Below the pieces are notes generated by a model that had not been told where the DNA came from, did not search any database, and worked only from the letters and a program-made list of their open reading frames with translations. From Phallusia fumigata (taxonomy: Eukaryota; Chordata; Ascidiacea; Phlebobranchia; Ascidiidae): a stretch of 51,039 bases of DNA. Within the stretch, counting starts at the first letter, position 1, and every line of letters starts with the position of its first letter. The stretch spans positions 1 to 51,039 of the forward strand of contig QXVZ01028915.1 in assembly GCA_008931825.1 (NCBI GenBank). The letters run 5' to 3'. Made by a program: the position numbers and the translations under genes. Of the stretch, positions 11,001-23,500 are shown in pieces.

Positions 11001-12945
11001 GTACATTTGATAAACCGCTCATCAAAGAAGCCCCTCCAATATTCCCAGTTGGTCTGCTAACTTTTGGCAGGTTTCCTGGTTGATATTCTGGGCGGATTCC
11101 TTGCCAAATCTTTTTTGGTACAACTGAGACAGTAGAAACTGTAGTGGGCGTTTCTGCAAGAAAATACGTGATTGGTGATTAAACAGGAGACTTATTTTTT
11201 TCACACAAAAGGCATTTTAAGATCAAATTCTAACTTACCTGCAGTAGTCGTAGTAGTAGTGACCATTGATGTTGTGGTGACCCTTGCAGCGGTTTTATAG
11301 CAATGCGGGACGCGCTTACCTCCAATCGTCTTCACAACTGGATCGTAACAGCAGTCAAGCTGCAAATTTACGAAATTGGGACTTTTTGAGTAAATACCTC
11401 TACTGTATGTTAGTACAAATCAAAACACTTACATTGGTGCAAGCTTCACATTCGCTTTCTCCTGCTTTCCTGGCGTGACCTCGCGCAATACAAGACACAC
11501 GATTGTTCAAGTTCATCTGACATCTTGATGCGCCTAATGTTAAAAAGTGTTAATGGTAACCTGCTCGTCATCAATACACTTACAGGTTACCTCTGATTTT
11601 CCTAAACAGCCTGTAAGTATTTTGACACATCAATTCGTTCCTGATCTCTTGCGTCAACCTGAAGAGCAACACAACGTTTGTGAACTTTTCCTGGAACTTG
11701 GACCTAGCTTTGGCGCACGTTCGCTGTTTGCTACGGTGTGATATTTTCGAAAGTGTGTCATACTTACAAGGGCAGTCCAGATGATTGTGGGTTGTAGGGC
11801 TTGGATTCTGCAATATTGAAAAGTTTTAAAATCGTTAGTTATTGGATTACCTAATAATATAATACACAAACTGCCTATCAATCTCTTTCATGGGCACCGC
11901 ACGTAGAGGCAAAGGGGGACACTTGCACCCACTGGAATCCTTTATTATTACATAAACTAATCTCATGAATGAAAAAATATCCAAAAAAACGAAATCTATC
12001 TATTGGTGTGTGTTAAAACACCCCGCACTGAATTATTTTCTGTCTGCGCCCATGATCTCTTTGCGATGTAAAAAAATAACGCAACGACACACATCATATG
12101 TACGCACACCGATTGACGAGAAAGTAAAGCGATTTACTGTTAGCAAGTAAGTCATGCTTTAACTGAACTGAGGTCTTCAAAGAATAAATCACTCACTTTT
12201 TGCGGTGACATCCGTCGAAGCGTTCATTAAAGCTCTAATCCAATCCGGAATCGGTTTCTGTGTTGTGGAAACGACTGTGGTTGTTGTCCTCGGTAATGCC
12301 GTCGTAGTTTCTTCAAAGTTTTCCATGTAACACCAGGGGACACCTGGGGTGTTGGTAGGTTTGTAGCAGCAAGCCCTTTCTATGCATTCCGGGCCGGTAA
12401 TGCCAGGAAATCCGCAGTCTTTCCTACATTAAAAAATGTTAAAATAGCAAGGATAATCTCACGCAAACTGGGACAGCGGTGTTTTTTTTTTATCTATTAA
12501 TTGCGGTATCAAAACATTTGCCTAGTGCGTACATTAACTTACCGAACGATCCAACGGGTTAAAAAATGTTATTTTTGTATTTTATTATAATACCAGTCAG
12601 CCATTTCGCGTGCCTCGCTGTTTACAAACTAAAAACATTTCTACGGAAGTCAACCCATTCATAACGAACAAACTATGCAACAATTGTTTTTCCGTTCCAG
12701 ATCTTTTATTTAACAAGTTAGCTTTGTAATAAATGTCCCACGAACCTCATGTCATTTGCAATATCTGGACATTCATATTTCGCATTGTTGGTTTCCACCA
12801 CTGCCGAAAACAAATTTTAAATGTTTAATCTCAGAACACAAAACAGGACAAAACAAGTTGCAAAGTACAAACCTGTCACACTTTGTGTATGTGCGAACAA
12901 CAAGCAGAGGACAAGTTTAGTTGTTATAATCCTTGTCAATGACAT
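8057..12945 (-). CDS. secreted serine protease: 2 trefoil domains, Ser/Thr repeat linker, trypsin domain
   Basis: Exons, 5' to 3': 12945-12873, 12800-12746, 12423-12197, 11533-11433, 11359-11239, 11153-10050, 9812-9762, 9691-9505, 9192-9045, 8917-8809, 8698-8556, 8257-8057; 839 residues, all junctions in phase. Residues 1-24 are a signal peptide (hydrophobic KLVLCLLFAH). Trefoil 1 spans C35-C74 with exact spacing (C35, C46, C56, C61-C62, C74). Trefoil 2, about residues 122-180, is divergent with one extra Cys. Residues about 193-555 are Ser/Thr/Asn/Gly-rich with a repeated leucine motif. The protease has RIVG activation at R575, and the triad H623 (TAGHC), D682 (HDIAVAKL) and S776 (GDSGGPL). 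Asp three before the GDSG Gly matches chymotrypsin D189, so cleavage after Arg/Lys is expected. The Cys in CGHR before RIVG probably tethers the propeptide. Trefoils and the linker suggest action in mucus or an extracellular coat; that is inference. An extra exon near 11580-11790 is possible but not needed. Confidence 0.88.
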
Positions 12946-14127
12946 GGCTATCTTTCTTAAACTTTGTTGTCTGTCATGCATGAACCTAAACTGTAAAAAC
13001 CCTTTGAACAAAATACAAATCTTCATGATAGAATGTATGCACACAACGTTATTGTTATCTCGACATGCTCAACTAATATGACAAACAGGTTGCGTGTTGC
13101 GCTGGCAGCTGCGAATTCTCGGAATGGTTTTAAATTCCTGGCAAAAGCAACGAACTGACATGATGCAAAGTTATTTTATTCGCATGAACATTCACTTTCA
13201 ATCCCACTACCTTCTTTCCCCGGTGCGTGTCAATCCGACCGCGCGGGCGGTTTCGCCATTAGAGGTGCATGCTCGCAACTAATCGGACCAAAGGGAGGGG
13301 AACGGGACAACAACAAAGCAAAGAATTTGGTATCTAATTATGAGCAGCCGTGCGGCAGGCAAAACTGGCTGCAGCGCATGAAAGGATTTAGAAAGTTGGT
13401 GGGGCGATCGCGCTGCCGTAAACCCGTCAAAGGAAATAAAATTATTTTCCATTGTGGCGAAACAATAAGGGCGATTATTAATGACAGGCATGGCGAAGAT
13501 GTTCTGCTTTGGCAGTCGCGAAGCGAGAAATTCACACGCTGCGCAGGTTTATGACCCTTATCAAAGGATCCAATCACCTGAAAAAACAATCACGTCCCAC
13601 ACTTCAAAGGCGCCCTTTTAGCACGCCTAAGTAGCAAAATTATTCGTGACGAAATTCCGTTTTGCGATTTCCACCGTAATAAGCGAGACGTTCGGTAAGT
13701 TTACTTCCCAAGTTGTAGTCGGTTACGGCAACGATACAGCAAATGTTATAAAATAGTAAAAGTTTTTCAAGTATAACACAAATTTAATTGGCTGGCTGCA
13801 ACGAATGTTATGAAACTCTATCAGCTACACACCGTGGTTCTCAAACCTTTTTCGATGCGACATCTTTGGAAAAGTTGGTTGGACTTTCGACGTACCAACG
13901 ATACAAAATTAGTTGAGACGCCTATTGTGAAAGTTGTATTTATTGATACAAAAACTTATGTATTTCCTGTTTTTGCATGGTTCATCGAATCTAAAGTTTT
14001 TAACCTAAATAAGTTTAGCTTGAACAGAATCATTTTGCAACGCCCTTGGAAAATTAAAACAAATCACCAGGGTGTCGTGACGCACTTTTTGAGAACCTAG
14101 TCTATACTATAATCTTCGGACAGTTTT

Positions 14128-14155
14128 CTTATTCAAATAAATCTATTTGAATAAG
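14128..14155. repeat. perfect 12-bp inverted repeat with 4-base loop
   Basis: The sequence cttattcaaata, then aatc, then tatttgaataag forms a perfect stem with a 4-base loop. It occurs again in the second block copy at about 15310-15337. Nearby ctcttattaagag is a second short palindrome. It is not next to a gene end. It could be a remnant of a small inverted-repeat transposon. Confidence 0.7.
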
Positions 14156-15238
14156 ATACCGACAATGCCTATATTTTCTGGCGAAACATATATATCTCTT
14201 ATTAAGAGCTAAGGGTAAATGACTTGCATACCAAAAGTTGGGGTTACTTATAACCATACGAAGTCAAGTGTTTATCCATCATACTGTTCTGCGGTGATTT
14301 CTCTATTTCAAAATATTCGTGGTTTATTTTCCATATTTTACAACATTTTTTTCCATTTAGCTTACGTACTCATAATCAAACACGAAGAGAAATTAAAAAA
14401 TAACGAGTTTGGCAATAACTTACACAACCAGAAGGAACAAAGATAATAGGAGTAGGGCTCTACTTAAAATACCTAGATACGTGGTCAGAAACGCAATTAA
14501 TGATTAGTGAAAGGGCGGAGATATATGTGGCTCATATGTCCGTTAATCACTTTGGCAAGGCCACGACATAAGACGATCATTTACTCGTTGTGTTTCGTCA
14601 TTCATGGAGCGCCCGAGTCACCGTCTAATCGCAGAACTGCTTCTAATCGCGAAGAGCTGTTTATGTTCACGAATGTAGGACCTTGGTTGAACCAGCATAT
14701 CTGGTTTCGTGTATATGTTAAGATGTAAACCGTTTCATGCGCCTGTTAAAAATCCGTCACATGCCGTTTTCGTGTTTGTTTCATTCAGCATCATTCTACT
14801 AGTTTTGGAACAACAAACACGGATCTGTTCACGATTCGTATCATAAATATACCTTTATCGCCGATGATGGCATGAGTTATTATCGAAACGTTTAATTATT
14901 AAAACATGTGGATAACTTTTTAGGGCAGTATATTTATAATGCAAACTATCTGGTTGACTAACGTTTTCGAGAAATTGAAAAAAGTAATACAATGTCTTTT
15001 TTAAGAGACGAATATAGATTTATTTCTGCGTCAGGATTATAATNGAAAGTTTTATTTATTGATACAAAAAAAGTAATGTTTTTCCTGTTTTTGCATGGTT
15101 CATCGAATCTAAAGTTTTTACCCTAAATAAGTTTAGCTTGAACAGAATCATTTTGCAACGCTCTTGGAAAATTAAAACAAAGCACCAGGGTGTGACGCAC
15201 TTTTTGAGAACCTAGTCTATACTATAATCTTCGCTTTC

Positions 15239-15252
15239 TGTGTGTGTGTGTG
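15239..15252. repeat. (TG)n microsatellite in an allelic insertion
   Basis: A run of alternating TG lies inside about 66 bases present only in the right-hand copy of the repeated block. It is a probable length polymorphism. Confidence 0.75.
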
Positions 15253-17577
15253 TTTTAGTAAAGAAAACATTTTTGTTTTAAACAGAAACAAAAAATTGCC
15301 GGACAGTTTTCTTATTCAAATAAATCTATTTGAATAAGATACCGACGATGCCTATATTTTCTGGCGAAACATATATATCTCTTATTAAGAGCTAAGGGTA
15401 AATGACTTGCATACCAAAAGTTGAGGTTACTTATAACCACGAAGTCAAGTCTTTATCCGTCATACTGTTCTGCGGTGATTTCTCCGTTTCAAAATATTCG
15501 TGGTCTATTTTCCATATTTTACAACATTTTTTTTTCATTTAGCTTACGTACTCATAATCGAACACGAAGAAAAATTAATGACGAGTTTGGCAATAGTTTA
15601 CACAACCAGAAGGAACAAAGATAATAGGAGTAGGGCTCTACTTAAGATACCTAGATACGTGGTCAGAAACGCAATTAATGATTAGTGAAAGGGCGGAGAT
15701 ATATGTGGCTCATATGTCCGTTAATCACTTTGGCAAGGCCACGACATAAGACGATCATTTACTCGTTGTGTTTCGTCATTCATGGAGCGCCCGAGTCACC
15801 GTCTAATCGCAGAACTGCTTCTAATCGCCAAGAGCTGTTTATGTTCACGAATGTAGGACCTTGGTTGAACCAGCATATCTGGTTTCGTGTATATGTTAAG
15901 ATGTAAACCGTTTCATGCGCCTGTCGAAAGTCCGTCACATGCGGTTTTCGTGTTTGTTTCATTCAGCATCATTTTACTAGTTTTGGAACAACAAACACGG
16001 ATCTGTTCACGATTCGAAAATAAATATACTTTTATCGCCGATGATGGCACGAGTTATTATCGAAACGTTTCATTATTAAAACATGTGGATAACTTTTTAG
16101 GGCAGTATATTTATAATGCGAACTATCCGGTTGGCTAACGTTTTCGGGAAATCGAAAAAAGTAATACAATGTCTTTTTTAAGAGACGCATATAGATTTAT
16201 TTCTGCGTCAGGATTATAATCAAGTACCATTTTTCTGTATAGGTCAAGCTTATTTAAAACTAAAAGTTTACCGCCATGACGTGTGAATTGACCTTTTTTA
16301 GTCTTTTGACTGCCCAAACAGATTTTTATTTTATACGAAATCAAAACTATTAGAGTTATACATAAACGTTGACAAAAAATCACGTCTTGTACCCAGAATC
16401 AGGAACGCAGCCGCGAAACAACATTTCGATCATTGAGTTTTTTCACAATCTTGGTAACTTTGAATGCGTTGAAAGTTAAATGAAGATTCGTTTCAAATAA
16501 ATCTTATTCAGGCGCTGACGACATACTGTATGGATTAAAAATGTGAATCCTGTGTTGTTTGTGTTTCCATTGTCTTGGCACGAGACAATTTGAATTCTGA
16601 CTAAATCTTTGTACAACCTTTATCGACAACAACAACCTATTTGTCAACTACAAGTTTATACACAGTTACATGTCATCCACTAGTAAAGGTCACGCTTCAA
16701 AACCACCAACACAATAAATTGCTGCATTCCAAAAGCCACCAATTGACTTGTATACTGACGAGTGTTAACATTGCTACATTCTCCAAAATACAAAAAGTCC
16801 GCATTCATTTAAACAAGTAATTAAAAAGTTACCACTGAAATAAAAAGTTACGTATAAGTCGAGCATCCGTTCATAAAAATACACTCATGCAAGATACCAT
16901 CGCTTCAAGTAAGCACCGCATAAAAAATCAAAAACGCTTATAAACGACTCGGTCAGTAAAAAAACTGTGTATCACTACAGGAGAAATTGAACCATTACTC
17001 ACGGTATTGATTTTTGCATTACAAATTTGCCGCATTGGTTAATTACTATAAAAACAGTCCAGAGAACTTAACAGTATTATAAAGTTCTGAAAAATTACAT
17101 GCCGTTCTTACACAACATAGAAAGAAAAAGAATACTGATTGGCGGATGATTATTTCAAAAAGCAGTGTTGTCACGTGATTACGTCATCGGGTTATACGTC
17201 ACAACGATTGCAACGCGATTAGTGATTGAAGAAAACCGACATAGATTTTGATTATATTTCGCAAAGCAAAATCCTAAGAGCGCTTATAGTCAACTGTACA
17301 ACGTGAGTGGTCGAAGTGTTTGGTGTTATCGGAGTCAAGCAGTTTGTTTTAACGTCTGACGCAGTGTGAAGTTAACAGGAAGAAACACATGCACCTGGTA
17401 TGAAAGAAGAATCAGGTATGAAAATAGAGAGCGACGGGTTAGAAGAGTCAAGTGCCGATGAAAAACACGTCGCAGAAAAAGCACACACTTATACGTAACG
17501 TTGAGCACTACTACGGCAAAGTCAATCGTTCCAATCAGATTTCTATGTACAATACACTGTCCGCTGGGTGGCGCTGA

Positions 17578-20500
17578 TTAGGCCATCTGCTGCTGCTCGA
17601 AGAATTTGTACGTGGGATTCTCGTATCCGTTTTGTTGCATTTGAAGCAGTTGACGTTCTTCTGGTGTGAGATGGTCGTCAACCTGAGTGTTTATTGAGAT
17701 GTTAAGTTGCGAAATCTAATATAACTTGTGGCTAAAAGATTTTACGAATCTGCTGGTTTTTGGTTGCGAGTCCATCGTATTGTCCTTATTCTGTCTCATA
17801 AGCCAAGGTAACGAATGGCTAAAACGTTAAATACTTTTGCCTACAGTAGTGATTAACAATATAAACCGAAGGTGTAAAGAAAAGTTGAAGAAGTTCAAAT
17901 TAGGTTCTTTTGTGCGCGGCCGCGTAAATTTGAAACCAGCGCTGTGAAAATTTATAATTTGTCATTTGATGCTGAATATTGCTGCACACGTGCTGTGGTA
18001 CATCCTGCTTTGCTGCAATCCGCTGACACATCAAGGTCATCAAATTATGTCGCGTATTTTTCTTAAGTTTACCAAACATCTCAAAAACATCAAATCAAAG
18101 TTTGTTAAATGACGCAGAGTGACACATCCGTGGGATTACTTCACCAATCACAAATCACGCTTCTACAGCCTCTGTGTAATGTCTGACACGTATCGCTTAG
18201 ATACCCGAAGGCGCACTTCCAATTGTCATCACTGTAAAGGTGCCTTCAGGCCTCGGAAATTGCACGATCATTGAGTTTGGATAAGTTGTTTGCGTGCAGG
18301 AGTTCGCATCACTTCCCACAAACGTACATAGAAAACGAACAGATACGAACGCTCCAGCATTTAAGTATAAGCGTTTTGCGCATTGAATGTAAATACTATG
18401 GAAAGGTTCCTGGTGGGTCGCGTAGGTCGTGCAAAGGTCTGACGCGCGTGTAGGTCAGCAAAAAGGCAGCGCGACCCACTGGGTTTAAATAAATCGATAC
18501 GTTATTACAATTAACAGCGGTTGAGTACCAGGCCATGACGAGGATTTCATTATGCAAAGGCCAAGAACTGCTTAAAATTCCTTTTCGATTCGTAATTGTG
18601 CGATGGTGGGAAACTGCCAATTTAAAAAGATCAATTTGCATTCGCCCTCGTCTTTGATTAGGTCATTTAGCACCTCACGAAGCAACCTACGTCAGTTTAT
18701 AATGTGACTGCTTCATTCATGTACATGAAGGTTTCACCAGCTGAAATTCAGTCGTTTTTTTGTAACCATGTGGCAGTTAAGCAATTTTGCACAAATAAAG
18801 ACAAAGTAAAACCAGTTTGTTGTGTTTCACCCTAAACTATTTTGGAATATTGAGCACCATAGCGCTTTAGTGTCCGAAAAAATATTGATGTAAGATCTAC
18901 CAAACTTTATTTTATTCAATTAAAATAACTAGGTATTACGACCAAATGATAATCAACAGCGTTTTTCCATTGAATTTAAATGTAAATCGGCGCTTGGCAA
19001 TTCTTAAATTGTAGAGCTTAAGTGAACTTCGCCAAGCAAACAAACACATTTAGCAGCGCAAACACATTTCACGGACGCTGTTTCGTGATCAGCCAAGCAT
19101 ATCACGAGGGGAAGCGTGTGACCTCATCCAATTCTGTTCACTACGGGGTCTGAATGAACATTTCAATAAGTGTTGCCGAGTAACGGTGCCGTGTTACGCA
19201 ATTCGCCCTGCTTCGTGGCCCCAAACACGTCAACCAGCAAAGCAAACAACTGAATCCGTCAGAAATCGAGCAAAAACGCTAAGGGCGTTCGAATAGCGAG
19301 CATATCTTTAAAAACAACGGACTTACCTTGATTTTGGTAAACTGATGACTCATCTTACGTCGCGTGACGGTGTGGTGCACTACAGCCACAGTACAAATGA
19401 GCAGAAGAAGACCTGCGCCCGCAATTCCAGCCCATTTGAGCCAAGCTGTTTCGCTCGTCCGGTCAGATTTGTCAAAGTAGTTCTACGAGCGAAAAATTGA
19501 TTACAACTCCATGCATAGAAGCTGGCAAATTGATGCAATCAAATGTTTAGTGACTCGCTGTGGTCTCTGGACCAACCCAAGCGTGCTGTTTTATGAATAA
19601 TTTATCACCTAAGTTTGGAAGAGACAGGTGCTGAATCTTGGTAGGGCCATTGAATAGAGTAACTGTAAAGTGTTTTCAACCTACTGCGCTGTACGTTTAT
19701 CGTCATTCATCTGCGATCGATAACTTTAACGAGTTAGCAAACACATGAACTAAACTTTATTCTGGTAAGATTGTTTAACAATTTCAAGTGCACGCATGTG
19801 TGTACCATGATATTTTTTTTACATAAGGGATGCATTCTATCTACGGGTAACGTCAAATAATTACATTCAACTTACCATAATCGCCGCACTGTTGACATAA
19901 AGTGGTTCACCATTTTCGCTTTCTTCGTCATCATCCTCAGATTCTACATCAAAGTACTAAAAACAAAATCAAAATTTATCACCGACCTTCAAATCAAATT
20001 AGTTTCAAAAAATCACTCCGCTACCACCCTTGGGGATTTCGGATTGTAAGGAACATTTTGAAACCAATTCTCCTGGAAGCTTAGTCTAGTCATAAACGTG
20101 TTACGGGCGATGGTGATTCGGTGCCAGTCTGTATGTTACTATCTGGGGGAAATTCTCACTTGGGAAATTGGAAACCACAGGCGGCAAGCGGAAAGTAATA
20201 CCAAACAAAGTAGGGTCGAAATGACAGCTTCCACGCGAAACCAAACGATATGTTCGGTTTGTTTAACCAAAGTACAAACACCCCGGGCAAAGTGTCTGGC
20301 AGGTTATTTTTGTAGTTTATCTGGCTACATTGTAAAACTACCCGCTTTCCACACAAAAAAGATTTAAAAAATTTCATTTGGACTCATCTTTTGGGAGTAA
20401 AGATATACAAAATGTACATTTGTTGTGAAAACACTAACAAACCTATTGTATTGAAAACAAGCGCATGTTACATTCCTAGAAAAACGTTTATTGTGCGCTG

Positions 20501-23500
20501 CATTACATTCACTGGTAAACTAAATTTCGAGTTTGACAGTTTCCTTTCGTGTAAAGCGGAGGTCGATCAATAATTGTTCCGCCAACGAGGCAAGCCAACA
20601 GCGGCTGAATGTGAAGAAACTACTGACAAAAATAGCCCTTTCACAGCAACATCTCCACAAGTTACTGTTTACCATGTGGGTTTAGGTTGTTGGGGGGAAA
20701 CAAAATCGATTTCTGAAGCGTTCCTTGCAAATACTGGTACCCAATTAAGTCGTGGGAATAATTTCGCTATTGGAGCGTGTTTCCTATTTATCTTAACTCT
20801 GTTGAACAAAACGTTTAAACGTTTTGTTTTGTATGAAACATGTCAAAAATATCAACTCACTTTGCACAAAAATGTAGTGACGGATTTAATCCTTAACCAG
20901 CTGGTTATATATTTTTTACCTTTCCAAGTTTCTTAAAGGCCGGGCAGGTGTTCAGTGAAAACTAGCTACTGATAAATAATCACAAACCTCATCTGTGTCT
21001 GGCTCAATTTCTGGATCATCATTCACAATGGCAACCATTCCATCATCGTTATCATTATCCTGAATATCGTCAGGTACAACATCTGTGTCCTCATCGTCTT
21101 CAATCTCATCAGTTCCATCTAGTTCATCCTCATCGTAAACATCAAACTCATCATCCTCATCTTCGTCATCGTCATACTCTTCGTCGTCTTGATAAGCAAA
21201 GAAGAGAAGATATAAATTATAAATGACCAAAACCAAAGTTTAGGCACAAGGGTAGGTATATGATAAATACATTCAAAAAGGAGAATGCAATTAAATGAGA
21301 AACAAGCAAAAAGTATATCAGTGAAATGTTGGACATGAAACTGCCCTGATTGGTTCAAGGAATAAAGCTGTTTGTTGCTGTGACAGTTATTATTTTTGTT
21401 ACATGATATTTATGATTTGAAATCATTTTGCCAACTAATCAATCATCAATCAAACAAGCCTACATACAAAAAATTTAAACCAGCTTACTGTCAGTTTAGT
21501 GCTAGTTGATAGCAAAAAAAAGTAAATTCAAATTTACCATCTTCGTCACTGTAATCATATTCTTCAGAATCATAATATTCATCATCTTCATTATTTTCCT
21601 CTGTAAAAACAGGCAAAATAAGGTTAAATATATTCTATGGTTTGATTTGAACTAATCTACATAAATATGATATGCATGTCCACAAAGCTACTTTGCTTTG
21701 CAAAACTAAATTTATAAGTGGAAACTTAGGTCTAGATACATAGAATTATAACAAGAGTTGTACATACCAGCAGGCAATCCACCGTCGTCAATAGGCTGAT
21801 TCTCAGAATCAATTTCAATGTCCATTTCAAAGGAAAATGATGGAAGCATGCTATCCATGAAAGAACCTTTAAATACAAAAACTCAATAAATTGTACATTT
21901 TTTATTTAAAATGCACAAAAATTCAGTTCATTATTACACCAAATCAAAGTAGCTCTATAACTTATGCAAAGTTCACTTTCTAGGTAATATAGCCATTGCC
22001 ATATAATATTGCCAGAAGCTTTGCCTGTAAGATCTCCCATACAACTCAAAAGATCAAGCAATAGTGGCAATGACTTCTTTGCTCGTAGTGTGATATTTTT
22101 TTACAAAAATAGTATAACAGTTTCATACTCAGATCATCTTCAAGTTCACTGTAGATTTCAGGATATTGCTGTTGTAATGTTTCTATGGTGTTGGAAATTC
22201 GGTCCTAAAAAGCATTGAATGTCATGGCACACAAAAACACCAATAACCTCCATTCATAATTTAGTGTCATAATAAGGTGTAGATGTGCGAAAACTCTTTT
22301 GTCCAACAGATAATGGTTGTATGGTTGACGCAAGTATATTATTTAAGTTCCAAGTTTTTCAAAATGTTTAGTATGTATATTAAAGGGACTGTCTTTTTGT
22401 TAATATTCCCCCATTCTAAACTTCAGTATGTTGTTTTATTGCCAATAGTTGAAACCTTTCAGCACGTTTAACACAAGAACAATACAATGTCTGGTAAAAA
22501 AACATTTAAGCGAACCTCAATCGAGTTTAGTCTTGCTTGCAGCTTTTCGGTGTCTTCAGGTTGTGTTTTGATGTGGTCTCTAGTGTGCTCATGATCCTTC
22601 TTCTCGCACCTAATGTATTTTTGAAGTGACGAAAAAATTCCTGACATCTAGAAGGGATTGAAATATTCAAGTAAGCTTTAAATACAAACATCAAACGTAC
22701 TATGTACATGCATAAACACAAAAGCATACAATTAGGCACATAATCAATTCTAATCCCAATATAGCTGGGGGATAATCAATTCACTGTGGTTCATATGGGT
22801 AAAACAAATCTTACATCTGGAATATCAGCATTTAGTTGCTGCATGTAATTGTGAAGTGCAGTTTGCCTGTTTTTGACCAGGACAGCGTCCATTCTGGCCT
22901 CATGAAGCGATGACAACTGTTCCTGCTTCTGGTTGTGTTCTTGTACCAAAGCAGCCTTTGTTCGTTGCAAATCCTACATTTCAAAATACTTGTTAGACAT
23001 TTGTCATAAACCAACCAAACAACGCATGAAAGAAACAAAGCACACATTATACACTAAACATGTTTACTTGTTAACTTTTTGAAGAAATTGTACCACAAAC
23101 AAATCCATAAACTAAAAATCCTATAAATGCATAAACAACTTTACATTGTCCAAACAAGTAAAAGCGTAACAGGTATATTCAAAGCATAACAGTACTTACA
23201 GCTTCCAACTGATTTCGTTTTTCAGTGATTCCCTTGGGATCAGTAATTGCACTTTCTAGGAGTTGGTTGTTAGCGGCATCCCAATCCGTCATCATCTAAG
23301 TAGCAATATTGTTAAATGTGGCTATGAGGGAACTGACAAAGGTAAAACCAATACAGTATTTAAATGCTATCAGAAAACATCGTAACAATCATAAAATTGC
23401 AAAAATTAAAAAAGTACCTTTGTTATTTTTGCTTGATGGTCTTTCAATTCTTGTTGCACACTTTGAATGTAAAGTTCATGTTCATGATCTATGTCCAATG

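Larger units (their letters stand above)
13929..16220. repeat. about 1.1 kb block in two tandem copies around an N at 15044
   Basis: Bases 13929-15043 recur at 15045-16220 with a few per cent divergence. The right copy has about 66 extra bases at 15235-15300, which include a (TG)n tract. The left copy stops at the N and the right one continues into unique sequence. It is most simply two alleles of one locus placed in tandem. Confidence 0.85.
12946..17577. other. intergenic stretch between trefoil protease and APP
   Basis: No supported gene. The centre is occupied by a block repeated across an N (13929-16220). A 32-codon plus-strand frame at 17401-17499 starts with ATG and is Glu/Lys-rich, but has no other support. 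The remaining sequence is AT-rich with no recognisable RNA gene. Confidence 0.55.

Noticed and set aside
11580..11813. 77-codon minus-strand frame with CPCKYD, considered as a further trefoil-protease exon
   Set aside because: Phase does not fit between the exons 12197 and 11533, which join directly in frame; cysteine spacing is not that of a trefoil.
11880..11935. Minus-strand GCKCPP-containing segment after an acceptor
   Set aside because: In the required phase it hits a stop codon before a donor.
17401..17499. 32-codon plus-strand frame MKEESGMKIESDG...
   Set aside because: Too short and without splice or homology support; lies in the 3' flank of APP on the other strand.
20574..20936. 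120-codon plus-strand frame inside an APP intron
   Set aside because: No ATG start, no domain, not flanked by sensible splice sites.
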